Positions 15,876 through 24,529 of a stretch of DNA of 64,000 nucleotides are shown here, one piece after another (within the stretch, counting starts at the first letter, position 1; each line of letters opens with the position of its first letter). A program made the position numbers and the translations under genes. The stretch is from the NCBI GenBank assembly GCA_902809935.1, contig LR778134.1, positions 806,001 to 870,000 on the forward strand. Reading direction: 5' to 3'. The notes beneath the pieces were generated by a model. The model had not been told where the DNA came from, ran no database searches, and worked only from the letters and a program-made list of their open reading frames with translations. This DNA is from Ruminococcaceae bacterium BL-4 (GTDB lineage Bacteria; Bacillota; Clostridia; Oscillospirales; Acutalibacteraceae).

Positions 15876-17042
15876 TCAGACCTTAAACCGGTTTTGTTCA
15901 AAATCGGTTTGAATCTCTTTCAAAAGATCCGGAATAGTGAGAATGTCACAGACAGTTCCGGCAAGGGTTTTTGCTCCGACCAAAATGGCCAAATGAGCGT
16001 CCTCATTTTTACCGCAGTCCACAAAGGTTTGGGTATGGCTGCTGGTACCGGAAGGAACAAATTTCACACGAATACAACAGCCGGGAACTTTGCTCATTAC
16101 GTTGCCGAAATCGGTGCTGCCGGTTTTCTCACGGGCGGGGGCGATCCCTGGTGCATGACAGGCTGCCGCATTGGCCATGACGAGATCATTCAGCCGCAAA
16201 GCTGGAATTTTGCCCATTAAAGTCTTGGTCTTGACAAATTCGCAGCTCACATCTGCCATCATGGCGGCTCCTTTTATCAGTTTTTCAAATCGTCCACAGA
16301 CTTCCTGCATCACATCGGTGCTGTAGCTGCGAACGCAGAAGGTGCCGACTGCATGATCCGGAACAACGTTTTCAGGGCCTGGAAGCTGCGCGATCGTGTA
16401 ATGTAACCGCACGTCGTCTCTCACATGCTCCCGTAAGAACTCTACGCCTTGAAAACTCATCAGAAGCGCATCTAACGCACTGCGGCCGCGTTCCGGAGCA
16501 AGTGCCGCATGGGCGCTGACGCCGTGGAAGGTGACCGTGTAATCAGTCAAGGCCATACTTTTTATATCGACACAGGTGTCTGGACCGCCGTGCATCATCA
16601 GAGCGACATCAATGTCAGAAAAATATCCGGCGTTCTGTAGACTAACTTTTGCACTGCGCGTTTCTTCCGCGGGGGTGCCATAGACAACGAGAGAGAAGTT
16701 TTCACTTGGACATGCTTCTTTTAGCGCAATGGCAGCGGCACAGATGCCGGGGCCCTGCAGATGATGGCCACAGGCGTGTCCCATGCCTGGCAAAGCATCA
16801 TATTCACACAAAAGTCCGATACGCGGACCGCCGTTTCCGTGGCGATAAACAGCACGAAAGGCGGTGGGCCATTCACCTAAACCGATTTCTACTTCAAAAC
16901 CATGCTTTTTTAAGTAATCGGTCAGCAGTGCACAGGCTTTTTCTTCATGCCCGTCATATTCCGGATTGTCATGAATAAAATCAGCCATATCAAACAAATT
17001 ATTACGCTGTTCATCAATAAGTTTATAAAGGGTCTCTTTCAT
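15876..17042 (-). CDS. M20-family amidohydrolase (AbgB/ACY1L2-like)
   Basis: A metal-dependent amidohydrolase of 388 residues. Binding-site motifs include LCEYDALPGMGHACGHHLQG (metal ligands), YGTPAEETRSAKV with the catalytic Glu pair, MMHGG, and the dimerisation-domain signature HGVSAHAALAPERGRSALDA. These are those of the subgroup including p-aminobenzoyl-glutamate hydrolase subunit B and mammalian PM20D2, which split aminoacyl or N-acyl amino acid bonds. It is co-directional with and 42 bases downstream of a YfcC transporter, which probably imports its substrate. The divergent LysR gene likely controls both. The exact substrate is not visible. Confidence 0.87.
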   Translation of the reverse strand: MKETLYKLIDEQRNNLFDMADFIHDNPEYDGHEEKACALLTDYLKKHGFEVEIGLGEWPTAFRAVYRHGNGGPRIGLLCEYDALPGMGHACGHHLQGPGICAAAIALKEACPSENFSLVVYGTPAEETRSAKVSLQNAGYFSDIDVALMMHGGPDTCVDIKSMALTDYTVTFHGVSAHAALAPERGRSALDALLMSFQGVEFLREHVRDDVRLHYTIAQLPGPENVVPDHAVGTFCVRSYSTDVMQEVCGRFEKLIKGAAMMADVSCEFVKTKTLMGKIPALRLNDLVMANAAACHAPGIAPAREKTGSTDFGNVMSKVPGCCIRVKFVPSGTSSHTQTFVDCGKNEDAHLAILVGAKTLAGTVCDILTIPDLLKEIQTDFEQNRFKV

Positions 17043-17084
17043 TTTATAGGGCTTCCTTTAAATAAAATATTTAGAAAATTAAAA

Positions 17085-18500
17085 TTACATTGGACCATAA
17101 TTCATCATTTGGGCGATAACGGCCAATACGCTGCCTGCGGCGAACCATACCAAGAACAGTTTCCACATGAATTTCATCCAACGGTCATAAGGGACATTGC
17201 CGGCACTTAAAATGCCCATCAACGCAGTGGAAGTGGGGAGAACGTAGTTGCAGAAACCATCGCCGAAGTTGAAAGTCAGAATGCAGGTTTGCCGGGTGAC
17301 ATGAAGTAGATCAGCCAGAGGGGCCATGATAGGCATAACCGCTGCTGCCTGGCCGCTTCCGCTGGTCAAAACCACGTTGATCAGGGTATTGGCAAACAGC
17401 ATACCTACACTTAGAAGTGTTGGGGGCAGACCACCGAGCATGGTTGTCATACTGTGAACGATGGTATCTGTGATGCCGCCGGCGGCCAAAATCGCGCCGA
17501 TACTGCGGGCCATGCCGATGATAAAGCCCGCACCGAGCATCTTTTTACAGCCAGCCAAAAATTCAGTGCAGATCTTATTGGCACTAAATCCAGCTAGAAT
17601 GCCAATTACCACTGCTAGTACCAAAAATACGGCCGACTGTTGTGAAAAGCTCCAATTTAGATTGGTGCAGCCATAGACGATGACTCCCAGTGCAACGATC
17701 AGAGCTGCAATAGAAAGACTTTTACGAACGTCCATATGGCCGAAGTCATCGAGGTTTGCCTTTTTAAATTCACTCTGTTTATCTAGGTCGTACATGGGGC
17801 TGGCGGTAGGATCTTTCTGGATCTTTTTTGCATAACGAACCAGCCATAAGCAAGTAATAATATAGAATACCACAAAGCAAACCCAGCGGTAACCAATGCC
17901 GCTGTAAGGAGGCAGTCCGGCAATCTTTTGTGCCACCAGCGTGGTGCTGACATTTAGGGTGCCGGTGGAGAAGCCGATGGCGCCGCCCAGCAGAATAATT
18001 CCAACACCTACGATACTATCCAGCCCAAGGCTGAGGGCAAGCATGACCATAATTGGGGCAAATCCAATAAATGTATTTACGGCCTGCGTGGTACAGATCA
18101 GGGCAAATACAAGCATTAGCAACGGAACGAAAATTTCTACCCGTTGGCTGTATTTGCGTGCGACCTTTGCAACCAGCGCCTGCAAGGCTCCTGCACTGGT
18201 AAGCATGTAAATCGCACCACCACTAAATAACACCACCAAGATCAGATCTGCATTGTCAACGAAGGCTTTGACAATAGTAAAAGGGACCGATAGCGGATTG
18301 ACCGATGTGCTATCCACATAAGAGAAATTGTCTGCATTTACGACTTTTATGCCGTTGCCATTATCATACCGTTCGTACTTACCGCTGGGAATGACCCAAG
18401 TCAAAAGTACCGCTGCCAAGATGATGATAAGCAGGATGACAAAGGTATGAGGCATTTGAAAAGATTTTTTGGGCTTTGTTTTTTCCGCTTTTTCCAACAT
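17085..18500 (-). CDS. YfcC-family transporter
   Basis: A 471-residue membrane carrier of the YfcC/DcuC-like family. The start is ATG 18500 behind AAGGAG (MLEKAEKTKPKKSFQMPHTF). The N-terminal signature QMPHTFVILLIIILAAVLLTWVIPSGKYER is split here as QMPHTFVILL and TWVIPSGKYER, and is diagnostic. About twelve hydrophobic segments follow, with ILLGGAIGFSTGTLNVSTT and SGSGQAAAVMPIMAPLADLL as the two inverted substrate-site loops. Family members are thought to move peptides, amino acids or dicarboxylates. Genomic pairing with an M20 hydrolase suggests an N-acylated or dipeptide-like amino acid. Confidence 0.88.
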   Translation of the reverse strand: MLEKAEKTKPKKSFQMPHTFVILLIIILAAVLLTWVIPSGKYERYDNGNGIKVVNADNFSYVDSTSVNPLSVPFTIVKAFVDNADLILVVLFSGGAIYMLTSAGALQALVAKVARKYSQRVEIFVPLLMLVFALICTTQAVNTFIGFAPIMVMLALSLGLDSIVGVGIILLGGAIGFSTGTLNVSTTLVAQKIAGLPPYSGIGYRWVCFVVFYIITCLWLVRYAKKIQKDPTASPMYDLDKQSEFKKANLDDFGHMDVRKSLSIAALIVALGVIVYGCTNLNWSFSQQSAVFLVLAVVIGILAGFSANKICTEFLAGCKKMLGAGFIIGMARSIGAILAAGGITDTIVHSMTTMLGGLPPTLLSVGMLFANTLINVVLTSGSGQAAAVMPIMAPLADLLHVTRQTCILTFNFGDGFCNYVLPTSTALMGILSAGNVPYDRWMKFMWKLFLVWFAAGSVLAVIAQMMNYGPM

Positions 18501-18549
18501 AATTCCAACTCCTTTTTTGTATTGAGCCTTGCTATCACCTGTTTTCTCA

Positions 18550-18578
18550 ATTATAATAAAGTAAAAAAAGAAAGACAA
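18550..18578 (-). promoter_or_regulatory. Predicted promoter of yfcC-M20 operon
   Basis: On the minus strand TTGTCT (18573-18578), 17 bases, then TATAAT (18550-18555) precede the YfcC gene. The 141-bp divergent region shared with the LysR gene is where an activator of this family normally binds. Confidence 0.6.
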
Positions 18579-18641
18579 AACAATTATTTTTATAAATATC
18601 ATTGATAAAAGCTATGATTTTAAAAAGGGGGGACGAGCAAG

Positions 18642-19583
18642 ATGAATCTAAAAGAACAGGAATATATGTTGGCGCTGGGTCGCCACGGCAGCCTGACCGG
18701 TGCCGCACAGGAGCTGTGGATTACCCAGCCAACACTGAGTGTTTTCCTCAATCGTCTGGAAAAGAGCATGGGGGTCCAGCTTTTTCAAAGGGTTGGGAAA
18801 AGGCTGGTGCCAACGGCTGCGGGGCGCGAATACTTGGTTTGTGCACATCAGATGGAACTGATGAAGATGGATTTTGATAGGAAGCTTTCTCAATTTGTGA
18901 GAGGAGATCGAGGAGTTCTGCATGTGGGCAGTATGCGTCACCGCAATTTGTATTTATTTCCACGTCTCATCCGTAATTTCCAGAATATTTATCCGGGAAT
19001 CCAGGTCATTTTGTATGATTCTAGTCCAACAGATTTGGAGAAAATGCTGAAAGATGGCGATTTAGATCTGATACTGACGAATCAGCCGGTCGAAAATCCA
19101 TCCCTTTCTGTGCATCCCATTTATGAGGATCATCTAGGGATAGTTTTGGGTGCCGCTAGAGTCGCTAAACTGAGACATCACGAAAAATGGGAACGCAATA
19201 TGCAGTATTTGGATCTGCGAGTGGTGCAGGATGATTTGTTTTATATTTTGCCGCGTCCGCATTCTGTACGGCTGATTGCCGAAAATGCGTTTCATTATGC
19301 AGGAATTCATCCTGCCCATGTGCGAGAGGTGAGTAATATTGACTTGGGATGTCAGCTAGCGGCGGAAAATCTGGGGGCAGCATTTACAATGGAAAGCTAT
19401 TACCGCTATTTTAGTTACCCAAAACCGACAAAATGTTTTTTTGTGGGGGACCCAAAGCTAAATATCAAGTGGAGTATCGCTTTTCGAAAAAAAGCCACAG
19501 TACCTTCTTATATGAAAGATTTTATGGAGCTTTTGAAAGAACAGATGCGGGATGTAAATCTAAGGGAATTTTACAGCCGATGA
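18642..19583 (+). CDS. LysR-family transcriptional regulator
   Basis: A 313-residue regulator. The N-terminal winged helix-turn-helix (about residues 3-62) reads EQEYMLALGRHGSLTGAAQELWITQPTLSVFLNRLEKSMG when its two halves are joined, with the LysR pattern SLTGAAQELWITQPTLS. The remainder is a periplasmic-binding-like effector domain (RGVLHVGSM, then LDLILTNQPV and a hinge). It is transcribed away from the yfcC-M20 pair, the classical arrangement for control of a divergent target. The effector is presumably the transported substrate or a product of it. A hairpin terminator follows. Confidence 0.93.
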   Translation: MNLKEQEYMLALGRHGSLTGAAQELWITQPTLSVFLNRLEKSMGVQLFQRVGKRLVPTAAGREYLVCAHQMELMKMDFDRKLSQFVRGDRGVLHVGSMRHRNLYLFPRLIRNFQNIYPGIQVILYDSSPTDLEKMLKDGDLDLILTNQPVENPSLSVHPIYEDHLGIVLGAARVAKLRHHEKWERNMQYLDLRVVQDDLFYILPRPHSVRLIAENAFHYAGIHPAHVREVSNIDLGCQLAAENLGAAFTMESYYRYFSYPKPTKCFFVGDPKLNIKWSIAFRKKATVPSYMKDFMELLKEQMRDVNLREFYSR

Positions 19584-19616
19584 AAAGAGTTTTTTCCTTT
19601 TGCTATGAGACTAAAA

Positions 19617-19660
19617 AATAAGTCTATCGGAGGAGATTTCTCGATAGACTTATTACTTAT
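19617..19660 (+). terminator. Terminator after the LysR gene
   Basis: A 13-bp stem (19617-19629 with 19642-19654) is followed by an AT-rich but broken T-run. It lies 34 bases beyond the LysR stop codon. Confidence 0.65.
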
Positions 19661-19921
19661 AAATTCTATTTTATTACTTTTTTCCTTTTCTGATTGGATA
19701 AAAGCGGCTGTATGACGAAGGCTCAATAACAGCTAATTCAGCTGTAGAATTTTTCAGTCAATTGCGAATTGGTTTCATGATTTACTGTAACAAATCGACG
19801 CTATGTTGTGCATAGTGATCTTTATTGGCAGATAGCGGAGATTCGTATGCTTCTGTTGGGAGCGGTTCATTCTATTTTTCGTGCGACTTCGATTCTTCTA
19901 TTAAAACTCTGTTTTACGTTG
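19661..19921. other. Unassigned stretch at the end of the polysaccharide operon
   Basis: About 260 bases with no gene I can support. Open readings on either strand are short or continue only as the antisense shadow of the epimerase gene. On the minus strand a broken reading ending LKNSTAELAVIEPSSYSRFYP-like hints at a decayed coding remnant, but I cannot assign it. No clear terminator for the operon is seen here. Confidence 0.4.
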
Positions 19922-21103
19922 TTATTTTCGCCATACCATTTTATTGACAATGCCAGTATAGCTTTGAATAATTTTCACCACTTTTGTCGATACGTTTTCC
20001 TCGGTGTAGTATGGCACAGGGATACCGTAGTCACCGTTCTGATTCATCTCAACAGCGGTGTTGACCGCTTGCAACAAACTGTTTTCATCAATACCGGCAA
20101 GGATGAAGCCAGCTTTGTCAAGTGCTTCGGGACGCTCGGTACTTGTTCTTATGCAAATTGCCGGGAAAGGATGCCCGACAGAGGTAAAAAAGCTGCTCTC
20201 CTCTGGAAGTGTGCCGGAATCGGAAACGACAGCGAATGCGTTCATCTGCAAATGATTGTAATCATGGAAGCCCATCGGCTCATGCATGATGACGCGCTTG
20301 TCCAGCTTGAATCCAGTTGCTTCAAGGCGCTTTTTGGAACGCGGGTGGCAGGAATAAAAAATCGGCATATCGTATTTTTCTGCCATTTTATTAATCGCGG
20401 TGAACAGGCTCGTAAAGTTCTTTTCGGTGTCGATGTTTTCTTCCCGGTGAGCAGAGAGAAGAATATACTTGTGCGGTTCGAGCTTTAGCTTTGTCAGAAT
20501 ATCGCTAGATTCAATCTCGGCAAGGTTTTGGTGAAGCACCTCCGCCATGGGGGAGCCGGTCACGTAAGTGCGCTCTTTAGGCAGCCCGCATTCGGCAAGA
20601 TAGCGGCGCGCGTGCTCGGAGTACGCCATATTGACATCACTGATAATATCCACAATACGGCGGTTTGTTTCTTCGGGCAGACATTCGTCCTTGCAGCGAT
20701 TCCCGGCTTCCATGTGGAAAATTGGAATGTGCAGCCGTTTTGCTGAAATCGCCGACAAACAGGAGTTAGTATCACCGAGAATCAGCATGGCGTCCGGCTT
20801 GATCTGTGTCATGAGCTTGTAGGAGCAGTTGATTATATTGCCAATCGTCTCGCCGAGATCGTCGCCAACTGCGTCCATGTAAACATCCGGATCGGAGATC
20901 TTCAGATCGTGAAAAAATACGCCGTTAAGGTTGTAGTCATAATTTTGCCCAGTGTGCGCCAGGATACAGTCAAAATATTTGCGGCATTTGGTAATAACAG
21001 CGGCAAGGCGGATGATCTCCGGCCGTGTGCCGACAATAATCAGTAGCTTTAATTTGCCGTTATTTTTGAATTGAATATTGGAATAATCTTTTTTTATATT
21101 CAT
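19922..21103 (-). CDS. capG: UDP-L-FucNAc-forming 2-epimerase (CapG/WbjD/FnlC type)
   Basis: A 393-residue UDP-sugar 2-epimerase of the WecB fold. Conserved WecB-like positions are IIVGTRPEIIRLAAVI, HTGQNYDYNLNGVFFHDL, ILGDTNSCLSAI, HMEAGNRC, PEETNRRIVD, SAHREENIDTEKNF, SDSGTLPEESSFF and RTSTERPEALDKAGF. The FFHDL and EAGNRCKDECLPEE segments are those of the CapG subgroup, which converts UDP-L-PneNAc to UDP-L-FucNAc, rather than of WecB itself. Its upstream neighbours are CapF and CapE, which supply the two earlier steps. It is the last gene of the operon. AGGAAG lies 11 bases upstream of the ATG at 21103. Confidence 0.9.
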   Translation of the reverse strand: MNIKKDYSNIQFKNNGKLKLLIIVGTRPEIIRLAAVITKCRKYFDCILAHTGQNYDYNLNGVFFHDLKISDPDVYMDAVGDDLGETIGNIINCSYKLMTQIKPDAMLILGDTNSCLSAISAKRLHIPIFHMEAGNRCKDECLPEETNRRIVDIISDVNMAYSEHARRYLAECGLPKERTYVTGSPMAEVLHQNLAEIESSDILTKLKLEPHKYILLSAHREENIDTEKNFTSLFTAINKMAEKYDMPIFYSCHPRSKKRLEATGFKLDKRVIMHEPMGFHDYNHLQMNAFAVVSDSGTLPEESSFFTSVGHPFPAICIRTSTERPEALDKAGFILAGIDENSLLQAVNTAVEMNQNGDYGIPVPYYTEENVSTKVVKIIQSYTGIVNKMVWRK

Positions 21104-21184
21104 GGTTCTTTTGACTTCCTTTGTTCATTTTTGTGTTGAAATGCAGAAGTCTACACTGCATCATAACATTCCATGTGGCTTTTC

Positions 21185-22384
21185 TCATACTGGTTCCCCA
21201 AATGTATCAGGGTAATTTTGGTTAAACTGTTCATTTGCCCACATGACGGTTATAAGATTTTCTGTGTCGGACAAGTTGATGATGTTGTGTGTGTAGCCGG
21301 GCAGCATATGAACCGCTTTTATTTCATCACCGTTGACTTCAAAGCTTAAGATTTCATCTGTACCGATTTTTCGTTCTTGAATCAATCCGTGACCAGCAAC
21401 GACAATAAAGAATTCCCATTTGCTGTTATGCCAATGCTGCCCTTTTGTGATGCCTGGCTTTGAAATGTTAACACTGAACTGCCCACAACTTGCTGTTTTG
21501 AGCAATTCGGTAAAACTTCCGCGTGCGTCTGCATTCATGTGAAGTGGGAAAGCAACCTTTTCAGCCGGAAGATAGGACAAATAGGTAGAGTACAGTTTTT
21601 TAGCAAAGCTGCCCTCTGGAATTTCCGGCATGACAAGTGTTTCAGGCTGTGCTTTAAAGCTATCCAGCAAATCGACGATTTCACCGAGCGTGACGTGATG
21701 TGTTATCGGGACAGCGCAGTATTTTCCACTGTCGTTCAAAACAGTGTTTACGCCGTCAAATTCGCAATGGTGCTCTTTACCTTCCAACGCATCAAGCATT
21801 TCTGAGACAAGATCATCAATATAAAGCAGTTCCAGCTCTGTTGAGCGGTCGTTGACGATGATCGGCAAATCGTTTGCCATGTTGTAGCAGAATGTGGCGA
21901 CGGCGCTATTGTAATTTGGTTTGCACCATTTTCCGAACAAATTTGGAAAGCGGTAGACAAGCACCTTCGCACCAGATTCTGTGGCATAGTCAAAGAATAA
22001 ATTTTCGCCTGCCAGTTTGGACTTGCCGTAATTGCTTGTCCCATACCGACCAATCAATGTTGCCTGAATGGACGAAGAGAGCATAACAGGGCAAGTGTTT
22101 TTATGCTTTTTCAGCGTGTCGAGAAGTGTACTTGAAAAGCCAAAGTTGCCCTCCATAAACTCTGAGTTATTTTTTGGGCGGTTGACACCGGCGAGGTTGA
22201 ATACAAAGTCGGCATTAGCGCAGTATTCGTCAAGCAAGGATACTTCTGTGTTGAGATCGTATTCATAGATTTTGTCAATTTTAAGGCTTGGGCGAGTTTT
22301 GTCTTTTCCATCACGCAGATTTTTAAGTGCGCAACAAAGATTTTTTCCGACAAAGCCTTTGGCCCCGGTAACAAGTATATTCAT
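21185..22384 (-). CDS. capF: CapF-like reductase with C-terminal cupin domain
   Basis: The bifunctional second enzyme of UDP-L-FucNAc synthesis, 399 residues, starting at ATG 22384 (MNILVTGAKGFVGKNL). The N-terminal extended SDR domain has VTGAKGFVGKNL for NAD(P)H binding and YGTSNYGKSKLAGENL with the Tyr-Lys pair. It reduces the 4-keto sugar. The C-terminal cupin (from about residue 285) has the metal-binding histidines in KGQHWHNSKWEFFIVVAG, and HNIINLSDTENLITVMWANE closes it; in CapF this domain epimerises C3. The start is one base from the CapE stop, so it is tightly coupled. Confidence 0.93.
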   Translation of the reverse strand: MNILVTGAKGFVGKNLCCALKNLRDGKDKTRPSLKIDKIYEYDLNTEVSLLDEYCANADFVFNLAGVNRPKNNSEFMEGNFGFSSTLLDTLKKHKNTCPVMLSSSIQATLIGRYGTSNYGKSKLAGENLFFDYATESGAKVLVYRFPNLFGKWCKPNYNSAVATFCYNMANDLPIIVNDRSTELELLYIDDLVSEMLDALEGKEHHCEFDGVNTVLNDSGKYCAVPITHHVTLGEIVDLLDSFKAQPETLVMPEIPEGSFAKKLYSTYLSYLPAEKVAFPLHMNADARGSFTELLKTASCGQFSVNISKPGITKGQHWHNSKWEFFIVVAGHGLIQERKIGTDEILSFEVNGDEIKAVHMLPGYTHNIINLSDTENLITVMWANEQFNQNYPDTFGEPV

Positions 22385-22385
22385 A

Positions 22386-23429
22386 TCATTTTCCCCATTT
22401 TGCAAGCTTGTCCTGTATGTAAGCAAGTGAAGCAATTTTTTCCTTGGTCTCTTCGACATTAAGAATTTTTGTGTTATTGGAATTGAATTCAGTAATGGTA
22501 TTCCTATGTTCATCACCTTTACTAAAGTATTTGTCGTAGTTTAATCCGCGATTGTCAGCTGGGACTCTATAAAAATCTCCCATATCGATTGCTTTAGCAC
22601 ATTCTTCATTAGTAAGCAACGTTTCATACATCTTTTCACCATGACGAATGCCGATGATTTTAATTTTACTCTTATGTGCTGTGTCAAATAATTCCAAAAC
22701 TGCCTTAGCCTGCGTTTCTAAGGTGCAGGACGGAGCCTTCTGAATCAATAAATCACCATTTTGTCCATGTTCGAAGGCGAAAAGTACAAGGTCAATTGCT
22801 TCCTCAAGTGACATGATAAAGCGAGTCATATTTGGTTCAGTTATCGTAACAGGGTTTCCTGCACGTATCTGTTCTATCCAAAGGGGAATAACGCTACCAC
22901 GTGAACACATAACATTCCCATAGCGCGTACAGCATATCTTGGTCTTATCCGAATTGCGTGATTTAGCAACAGCAACCTTTTCTTCAATTGCTTTTGTAAT
23001 ACCCATAGCGTTGATCGGATATGCTGCTTTGTCTGTTGATAAGCAAATGACAGACTTAACACCTTCATCGATTGCCGCAGTAAGGACGTTTTCTGTGCCG
23101 ATCACATTGGTGCGGACAGCCTCCATCGGAAAAAATTCGCAGGACGGTACCTGCTTTAATGCTGCTGCGTGAAATATGTAATCAACACCGTGCATGGCAT
23201 TTTTTACTGATTGCAGGTTACGCACATCACCAATATAGAACTTGATTTTATCAGCAACATCCGGCATCTTTGCCTGAAAATCGTGGCGCATATCATCCTG
23301 CTTTTTCTCGTCACGGGAAAAAATACGGATTTCGCCAATGTCAGTTTTAAGGAAACGATTCAATACAGCATTTCCGAAAGAACCTGTACCACCAGTGATC
23401 ATCAAGGTTTTATTTGTAAACAGTCCCAT
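22386..23429 (-). CDS. capE: UDP-GlcNAc 4,6-dehydratase/5-epimerase (CapE/WbjB)
   Basis: Converts UDP-GlcNAc to the L-arabino-4-keto-6-deoxy intermediate, the first step towards UDP-L-FucNAc. The extended SDR has TGGTGSFGNAVLNRFL for NADP, FSRDEKKQDDMRHDF, HAAALKQVPSCEFFPMEA, and the Met-x-x-x-Lys version of the catalytic motif in NAMGITKAIEEK, which is characteristic of inverting dehydratases. I chose ATG 23429 because it lies six bases after GGAGGG. The ATG at 23435 overlaps the previous stop but sits on top of that site. The length is 347 residues. Confidence 0.93.
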   Translation of the reverse strand: MGLFTNKTLMITGGTGSFGNAVLNRFLKTDIGEIRIFSRDEKKQDDMRHDFQAKMPDVADKIKFYIGDVRNLQSVKNAMHGVDYIFHAAALKQVPSCEFFPMEAVRTNVIGTENVLTAAIDEGVKSVICLSTDKAAYPINAMGITKAIEEKVAVAKSRNSDKTKICCTRYGNVMCSRGSVIPLWIEQIRAGNPVTITEPNMTRFIMSLEEAIDLVLFAFEHGQNGDLLIQKAPSCTLETQAKAVLELFDTAHKSKIKIIGIRHGEKMYETLLTNEECAKAIDMGDFYRVPADNRGLNYDKYFSKGDEHRNTITEFNSNNTKILNVEETKEKIASLAYIQDKLAKWGK

Positions 23430-23431
23430 AT

Positions 23432-24523
23432 TCATCCCTCCAAAATATCAGCGATTCTTTTACATGCAAATCCGTCACCATAAGGATTGCTTGCTTTACT
23501 CATTGCATTGTAAGCTGTTTGATTTTCCAAAAGTAATTTGAAATTGTCATATATGTCTTGCTCATCTGTTCCTACAAGCTTCAAAGTACCGGCACGGATC
23601 CCTTCCGGACGCTCAGTCGTATCGCGCATTACAAGTACAGGTTTACCAAGTGATGGGGCTTCCTCTTGAATTCCACCACTGTCTGTAAGGATCATATAAC
23701 AGCGTGAGAGAAAATTGTGAAAGTCCAGTACATCGAGAGGTTCGATGATATGAATTCTGTCGCAGTCGCCCAGTTCTTCGTTAGCCTCTTCACGCACAAC
23801 TGGGTTCATATGTATCGGATAAATCGCCTTGACATTCGGATGCTCATCCATAATCCGTCGGATTGCGCGGAACATATGATGCATTGGTTCGCCGAGATTT
23901 TCACGACGATGGGCCGTTATCATAATCAGTCGGCTGCCAGATGCCCAGTCCAATTCCGGATGAGAATAATCTGCTCTGACCGTTGTTTTTAATGCATCAA
24001 TTGCAGTATTTCCAGTGATATATATGCTGTCTGGATTCTTTCCTTCCTTCACAAGGTTGTTTCGGGAAAGTTCGGTAGGTGCAAAGTTGTACCGGCTGAT
24101 AATGCTGACTGCCTGCCGATTGAATTCTTCCGGATACGGACTGTAAATGTTGTAAGTACGAAGTCCGGCTTCGACATGACCGACCTGGATTTGCAGGTAG
24201 AAGCAGGCAAGCGCGGTCACAAAAGCTGTCGAGGTGTCTCCATGAACAAGAACAACATCAGGATTCACTTCTTCGAGCACCGTTTTAATCTTCCCCAAAA
24301 TATTAGTTGTGATGTCAAACAATGTCTGTTTATCTTTCATGATGGAAAGATCGTAATCAGGAATCACATGAAATATATTTAAAACCTGATCGAGCATTTG
24401 TCTGTGCTGGCCTGTTACACAGACTACTGTTCTAATGCTTTTTCGCTTTTTCAGTTCATTTACGAGCGGACACATTTTTATTGCTTCTGGTCGTGTGCCA
24501 AAAACAAGCATGATTGTTTTCAT
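23432..24523 (-). CDS. wecB: UDP-N-acetylglucosamine 2-epimerase, non-hydrolysing
   Basis: Interconverts UDP-GlcNAc and UDP-ManNAc, 363 residues. Motifs are LVFGTRPEAIKMCPLV, VCVTGQHRQMLDQVL, VHGDTSTAF, GHVEAGLRT, PEEFNRQAVS, ITAHRRENLGEPM, LTDSGGIQEEAPSLGKPVLVMRDTTERPEG split over the active site, and the final GDG. These identify the MnaA/WecB group, distinct from the CapG paralogue in the same operon. The product implies ManNAc (or a derivative) in the surface polymer, or supply for teichoic acid linkage units. Confidence 0.95.
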   Translation of the reverse strand: MKTIMLVFGTRPEAIKMCPLVNELKKRKSIRTVVCVTGQHRQMLDQVLNIFHVIPDYDLSIMKDKQTLFDITTNILGKIKTVLEEVNPDVVLVHGDTSTAFVTALACFYLQIQVGHVEAGLRTYNIYSPYPEEFNRQAVSIISRYNFAPTELSRNNLVKEGKNPDSIYITGNTAIDALKTTVRADYSHPELDWASGSRLIMITAHRRENLGEPMHHMFRAIRRIMDEHPNVKAIYPIHMNPVVREEANEELGDCDRIHIIEPLDVLDFHNFLSRCYMILTDSGGIQEEAPSLGKPVLVMRDTTERPEGIRAGTLKLVGTDEQDIYDNFKLLLENQTAYNAMSKASNPYGDGFACKRIADILEG

Positions 24524-24529
24524 AACATG

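Noticed and set aside
19808-20488. A 226-codon plus-strand frame entering the CapG gene
   Set aside because: Two thirds of it is antisense to the clear capG coding sequence, and the remainder matches no family.
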